DNA from: an uncultured Clostridia bacterium
GTDB taxonomy: Bacteria > Bacillota > Clostridia > Lachnospirales > CAG-274
Assembly: GCA_947589405.1 (NCBI GenBank)
Contig: CANQBT010000031.1
Coordinates: forward strand, 1 to 18,169
Length of the DNA: 18,169 nt
Direction of reading: 5' to 3'
Shown here piece after piece: positions 14,034-18,169 of the stretch (position 1 is its first letter; the number at the start of each line of letters is the position of its first letter). Made by a program: the position numbers and the translations under genes. The notes under the pieces were generated by a model. The model saw only the letters and a list, made by a program, of their open reading frames with translations. It made no database searches and had not been told where the DNA came from.

Positions 14034-16025
14034 ATGAGTGATGAAAATCGTTTTAAAATAGTATCGGATTACAAGCCTACGGGAGATCAGCCTCAGGCTA
14101 TAGATAAAATTGTGAAAGGACTTAAGGAAGGCAAGAAATTCCAGACAATACTGGGCGTTACAGGCTCGGGCAAAACCTTTACAATGGCAAATATCGTGGA
14201 GAAAATAAATAAGCCCACACTTGTTATAGCCCATAACAAGACTCTTGCGGCACAGCTTTATAATGAGTTCAAGGAGTTTTTTCCCAACAATGCAGTTGAG
14301 TATTTTGTGTCATATTACGACTATTATCAGCCTGAAGCCTATGTACCTCAGTCAGATACCTATATAGAAAAGGACAGCGCAGTAAATGATGAAATAGATA
14401 AGCTTAGACACTCTGCCACTTCGGCTTTATTTGAGCGCAAGGATGTGCTTATAGTTGCCAGCGTCAGCTGTATATACGGTCTTGGCGCACCTATCGATTA
14501 CAAGGAAATGACTCTTTCCATACGACCGGGAATGATAAGGAGCAGAGAGGACGTGCTCAGAAAGCTTGTGGAGATACAGTACACAAGAAATGAAATGGAT
14601 TTCCAGAGAGGTAATTTCAGAGCAAAGGGCGATGTAGTGGAGGTATATCCCGCAGGCAGTACGGATACGGCTGTAAGGATAGAATTTTTCGGCGATGAAA
14701 TAGACAGGATAACCGAGTTTGACGTGCTGACAGGGGAGATACTTGGCAGAAGAAGCCATATTTCGATTTTCCCTGCTTCACACTATGTTACAAATCAGGA
14801 CAATATGAAGAGAGCCTTAAGGGATATAGGCGAGGAGCTGGATCAGCGCTATGCCGAGCTTAAGTCCCAGGACAAGCTTTTGGAAGCTCAAAGACTTATG
14901 CAGAGGACTAACTACGATATGGAAATGATGCAGGAAATGGGCTTCTGTTCGGGTATAGAAAATTATTCAAGGCATCTTGACGGCAGACCTGCAGGCAGCA
15001 TGCCCCATACGCTTATAGACTACTTCCCCGATGATTTTCTTATGATAGTTGATGAGAGCCATGTTACCATACCTCAGGTAGGCGGTATGTACAACGGCGA
15101 TCGCTCAAGAAAGACGACTCTTGTTGACTACGGCTTTCGTCTGCCTTCGGCTCTTGACAACAGACCTCTTAAATTTGAGGAATTTGAGGGCAAAATAAAA
15201 CAGATGATATTCGTATCGGCTACACCGGGAAAATATGAAAACGCCCATAGCGAGGCAACGGCAGAGCAGATAATAAGACCTACGGGCCTTCTTGATCCTG
15301 AGGTGGAGATACGCCCTGTAAAGGGACAGATAGACGACCTTATAAGCGAAATAAATAAAACTACTGCTAAGGGCAATAAAGTACTTGTGACCACTCTTAC
15401 AAAGAAAATGGCAGAGGATCTTACACGTTATCTTAAGGAGGCGGGAATAAGGGTACAGTATCTTCATTCCGACATAGATACGCTTGAAAGACTTGAAATA
15501 ATAAGGGATCTAAGGCTTAATGTATTTGATGTAATAGTGGGTATAAATCTTCTGAGAGAGGGTCTGGATATACCTGAGGTAAGTCTTGTGGCTATACTTG
15601 ACGCTGACAAGGAGGGCTTTCTGAGAAGCGAAACATCTCTTATACAGACAATAGGCAGAGCTGCCAGAAATGCCGACGGCAAGGTGGTAATGTATGCGGA
15701 AACAATGACGGATTCCATGAGGAACGCCATAAGCGAAACAAACAGGAGACGTCATATACAGCAGCAGTATAATGCCGAGCACGGCATCGTGCCTAAAACA
15801 ATAAAGAAAAAGGTACATGAAATAATAAAGGTCACACAGAGCGTAAATGCGCCTAAGGTGGATATTATGGACAAGGCTCCCGAATCTATGTCAAGAGAAG
15901 AGCTTCTGGAGGCTATAAAGAAGATAGAGAAGAATATGAAAAAGGCTGCTGCCGATCTTAACTTTGAAAAGGCGGCAGAGCTTAGAGACAAGATGATAGA
16001 ATTGAAAAAATTATCTTTATTATAG
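14034..16025 (+). CDS. uvrB: Excinuclease ABC subunit B
   Basis: The protein has 663 residues, standard for UvrB. It is the damage-verifying helicase-like subunit of nucleotide excision repair, loaded by UvrA and recruiting UvrC. Walker A is GVTGSGKT (41-48, Lys47). The beta-hairpin region that inserts next to the lesion (SYYDYYQPEAYVP), the DESH box and helicase motif VI (QTIGRAARN) are visible. The C-terminal UVR motif (DLNFEKAAELRDKMIEL) contacts UvrC. The start MSDENRF at 14034 is chosen for its GGGAG and normal length; an in-frame ATG at 13914 lies inside the upstream terminator and before the promoter. A typical uvrB-uvrA order follows, 9 nt apart. Confidence 0.97.
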   Translation: MSDENRFKIVSDYKPTGDQPQAIDKIVKGLKEGKKFQTILGVTGSGKTFTMANIVEKINKPTLVIAHNKTLAAQLYNEFKEFFPNNAVEYFVSYYDYYQPEAYVPQSDTYIEKDSAVNDEIDKLRHSATSALFERKDVLIVASVSCIYGLGAPIDYKEMTLSIRPGMIRSREDVLRKLVEIQYTRNEMDFQRGNFRAKGDVVEVYPAGSTDTAVRIEFFGDEIDRITEFDVLTGEILGRRSHISIFPASHYVTNQDNMKRALRDIGEELDQRYAELKSQDKLLEAQRLMQRTNYDMEMMQEMGFCSGIENYSRHLDGRPAGSMPHTLIDYFPDDFLMIVDESHVTIPQVGGMYNGDRSRKTTLVDYGFRLPSALDNRPLKFEEFEGKIKQMIFVSATPGKYENAHSEATAEQIIRPTGLLDPEVEIRPVKGQIDDLISEINKTTAKGNKVLVTTLTKKMAEDLTRYLKEAGIRVQYLHSDIDTLERLEIIRDLRLNVFDVIVGINLLREGLDIPEVSLVAILDADKEGFLRSETSLIQTIGRAARNADGKVVMYAETMTDSMRNAISETNRRRHIQQQYNAEHGIVPKTIKKKVHEIIKVTQSVNAPKVDIMDKAPESMSREELLEAIKKIEKNMKKAAADLNFEKAAELRDKMIELKKLSLL

Positions 16026-16034
16026 GGTGATGAC

Positions 16035-18169
16035 ATGGCTAAAAATGAAATTGTGATAAAAGGCGCAAGAGAAAATAATCTTAAAAATTTTGATCTCAGG
16101 ATACCCAGAGATAAGCTTATTGTTTTTACAGGCCTTAGCGGCAGCGGCAAGTCAAGTCTTGCCTTCGATACCATATATGCAGAGGGACAGAGAAGGTATG
16201 TAGAAAGCCTCAGCTCATATGCCAGAATGTTTCTGGGACAGATGGAAAAGCCTGAGGTAGACAGTATAGAAGGGCTTTCTCCCGCTATATCTATAGATCA
16301 GAAAACCACAAACAACAATCCACGTTCCACAGTAGGCACGGTTACGGAGATATATGACTATCTGCGACTTCTCTTTGCAAGAGTAGGCATTCCTCATTGT
16401 CCCAAGTGCGGCAAGGAAATAAAGCGCCAGACAGTAGATCAGATAGTAGACAGGATATGCGCAATGGAGAAGGGCACACGCTTTCAGCTTCTTGCGCCTA
16501 TTGTCAGGAACAGGAAGGGAGAGCACGTAAAGCTTCTGGAGGACGCACGCAAAAGCGGATATGTAAGAGTCAGAGTAGACGGCATCATTTTTGATCTGGG
16601 AGAGAAAATAGAAATAGACAAGAACAAAAAGCACAATATAGAAATAGTTGTGGACAGGCTTGTTGTAAGAGAGGGCATGGAGCAGAGATTGAGCGAGTCT
16701 ATAGAAACAGCTTCAGCGCTGACAGGCGGTATTGTAATAATGGATATTATAGACGGTGAAGAGATAACCTTTAGCCAGAATTTTTCATGTCCCGACTGCG
16801 GCATAAGCATAAGCGAAATAGAACCTCCTCTTTTTTCATTCAATAATCCCAACGGCGCCTGCCCCGAGTGTATGGGCTTAGGCGTGAAAATGATTATAGA
16901 TGAGGATCTGGTCATACCCGACAAAAGACTTACCCTTGCCGAAGGCGCTATTACGGCTATGGGCTTTGGCAATATAGCAAGCCCCAACTCACCTGTGTAT
17001 TCTGTGCTTCAGTCCCTTAGAAATATTTATAATTTTGACTTCAATACGCCTGTAAAGGATATGCCGAGAGAAGCCCTTGACGCCATATTATACGGTACTC
17101 ATGGCAGGACTATAGAGGTCCCCTATATGGCAGCGGGAAAGCAGAAGTACTATACATTTGCCTTTGAAGGCATTATTACAAGCCTTGAAAGACGGTATAA
17201 TGAAAGCAATTCGGAAATGATGCGTGACGAGTATGAAAAGTATATGACAAATATCGAATGCCCCTGCTGTCATGGAAAAAGGCTTAAACCTGAGGTGCTT
17301 GCAGTAAAGATAGCGGACAAGAGCATATCCGATGTTACGGAAATGTCCATAAAGGACATACAGAAATTTTTCAGAAGTATAGAATGGTCGGACAGACAGA
17401 AGGCAATAGGCCGGCAGATATTCAAGGAGATAAATGCACGCATAGGATTTCTTATAGATGTGGGACTTGACTATCTATCTCTTGCCAGAACGGCAGGTAC
17501 TCTCAGCGGAGGAGAATCACAGAGAATAAGACTTGCCACTCAGATAGGTTCGGGACTTGTAGGCGTGCTCTATATACTTGACGAGCCAAGCATAGGACTT
17601 CATCAGAGAGATAACGACAAGCTCCTTGCAACACTTAAGCATCTGAAAGACTTAGGCAATACTCTTATAGTTGTAGAGCACGACGAGGATACGATGAGGG
17701 CCTCAGACTATATTGTGGATATAGGACCCTATGCAGGAGAAAAGGGCGGAGAAGTGGTATTTGCAGGAGAATATAAGGATATTCTCAGCTGTGAAGGCTC
17801 TATAACAGGCGCATTTTTAAGCGGAAGAGAAAAAATAGAGATACCTAAGAAAAGACGTAAGGGAAACGGCAGCTTTATAAAGGTAAAGGGCGCCGCTCAG
17901 AATAATCTTAAGCATATAGACATAGATATACCCTTAGGCAAGCTTATAGCCGTTACGGGAGTATCGGGCAGCGGCAAAAGCTCCTTTGTAAATGAAATAC
18001 TGTACAAGACCCTTGCCAGAGATGTAAATAGAGCCAAGATAAAGCCGGGAAAATACGACAGTATGGAGGGTATTGAAAATATAGACAAGGTTATAAATAT
18101 AGACCAAAGTCCTATAGGCAGGACTCCACGTTCAAACCCTGCTACCTATACGGGGCTTTTCGACCTTAT
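16035..18169 (+). CDS. uvrA: Excinuclease ABC subunit A (3' end outside window)
   Basis: About 711 codons are present of an expected ~940, and the reading frame is open to the window edge. UvrA is the dimeric ABC-type ATPase that scans DNA for damage and loads UvrB. The first Walker A is GLSGSGKS (33-40). CPKCGKE lies in the UvrB-binding region, and the zinc-finger cysteines CPDCG..CPECMG are present. The first ABC signature LSGGESQRIRLATQIGS and Walker B ILDEPSIGLHQRD are intact. The second Walker A GVSGSGKSS begins the second half. The second signature and the rest are cut off. The ATG at 16035 follows a weak GGGTGA 9 nt after uvrB; co-transcription from the SOS-boxed promoter is expected. 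Confidence 0.97.
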   Translation, partial: MAKNEIVIKGARENNLKNFDLRIPRDKLIVFTGLSGSGKSSLAFDTIYAEGQRRYVESLSSYARMFLGQMEKPEVDSIEGLSPAISIDQKTTNNNPRSTVGTVTEIYDYLRLLFARVGIPHCPKCGKEIKRQTVDQIVDRICAMEKGTRFQLLAPIVRNRKGEHVKLLEDARKSGYVRVRVDGIIFDLGEKIEIDKNKKHNIEIVVDRLVVREGMEQRLSESIETASALTGGIVIMDIIDGEEITFSQNFSCPDCGISISEIEPPLFSFNNPNGACPECMGLGVKMIIDEDLVIPDKRLTLAEGAITAMGFGNIASPNSPVYSVLQSLRNIYNFDFNTPVKDMPREALDAILYGTHGRTIEVPYMAAGKQKYYTFAFEGIITSLERRYNESNSEMMRDEYEKYMTNIECPCCHGKRLKPEVLAVKIADKSISDVTEMSIKDIQKFFRSIEWSDRQKAIGRQIFKEINARIGFLIDVGLDYLSLARTAGTLSGGESQRIRLATQIGSGLVGVLYILDEPSIGLHQRDNDKLLATLKHLKDLGNTLIVVEHDEDTMRASDYIVDIGPYAGEKGGEVVFAGEYKDILSCEGSITGAFLSGREKIEIPKKRRKGNGSFIKVKGAAQNNLKHIDIDIPLGKLIAVTGVSGSGKSSFVNEILYKTLARDVNRAKIKPGKYDSMEGIENIDKVINIDQSPIGRTPRSNPATYTGLFDL

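Noticed and set aside
1..18169. Mobile element, CRISPR array, tRNA, rRNA or defence system
   Set aside because: I found no transposase, integrase, repeat-spacer array, tRNA-like cloverleaf or defence gene; the coding content is accounted for by the genes listed.

Overview
The window reads as ordinary chromosome from an anaerobic, low-GC member of the Clostridia. Support comes from the heavy use of ATA and AGA/AGG codons, strong AGGAGG-type ribosome binding sites, canonical TTGACA/TATAAT promoters, a rubredoxin-first (reverse) rubrerythrin, iron-sulfur oxidoreductases and clostridial-type gene neighbourhoods. A secreted GH105-type hydrolase suggests a gut or plant-matter organism that uses pectin-derived oligosaccharides. 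The species cannot be named from this sequence.

Left part (1-3620). A run of tandem perfect hairpins (2-177) ends in a T tract. Next come a minus-strand 62-aa Asn/Ser-rich protein, an AT-rich spacer, a 44-aa peptide gene (640-774), and a 928-aa secreted protein. The last has a signal peptide, about 400 residues of beta-rich extension, and a C-terminal GH105-like catalytic domain. A bidirectional terminator at 3587-3618 closes this unit against the converging aldo/keto reductase gene.

Redox part (3624-6480). A minus-strand aldo/keto reductase with two 4Fe-4S motifs diverges from a reverse rubrerythrin. The 329-base spacer between them holds a perfect sigma-A promoter followed by a near-consensus Fur/PerR box for the rubrerythrin. 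It also holds an operator-like palindrome and a possible pair of alternative hairpins on the reductase side. An EFR1-type flavodoxin/ferredoxin fusion follows. Together these fit oxidative-stress defence and low-potential electron transfer in an anaerobe.

Minus-strand operon (10569 down to 6583): yqeG-type HAD phosphatase, aroE, aroK, pyrimidine-nucleoside phosphorylase and an HGSNAT/DUF1624-type membrane protein. Spacing is very tight (8-nt overlap, 1 nt, 30 nt, 1 nt), and one promoter is visible at 10594-10622. It joins two shikimate-pathway steps with nucleoside salvage and a membrane acyltransferase-like protein.

Plus-strand right part (10697-18169). An Orn/Lys/Arg decarboxylase and a DUF815 AAA+ ATPase share a perfect sigma-A promoter. 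A 121-aa membrane-anchored protein of unknown function has its own promoter and terminator. uvrB and uvrA follow as a nucleotide-excision-repair operon, with a LexA/DinR-like SOS box inside the uvrB promoter; uvrA runs off the window end.

Most genes are familiar housekeeping or stress genes. I see no mobile element, CRISPR array, tRNA or rRNA. The least explained items are the hairpin array, the Asn/Ser-rich protein, the 44-aa peptide, the N-terminal extension of the GH105 protein, and the 121-aa membrane protein.
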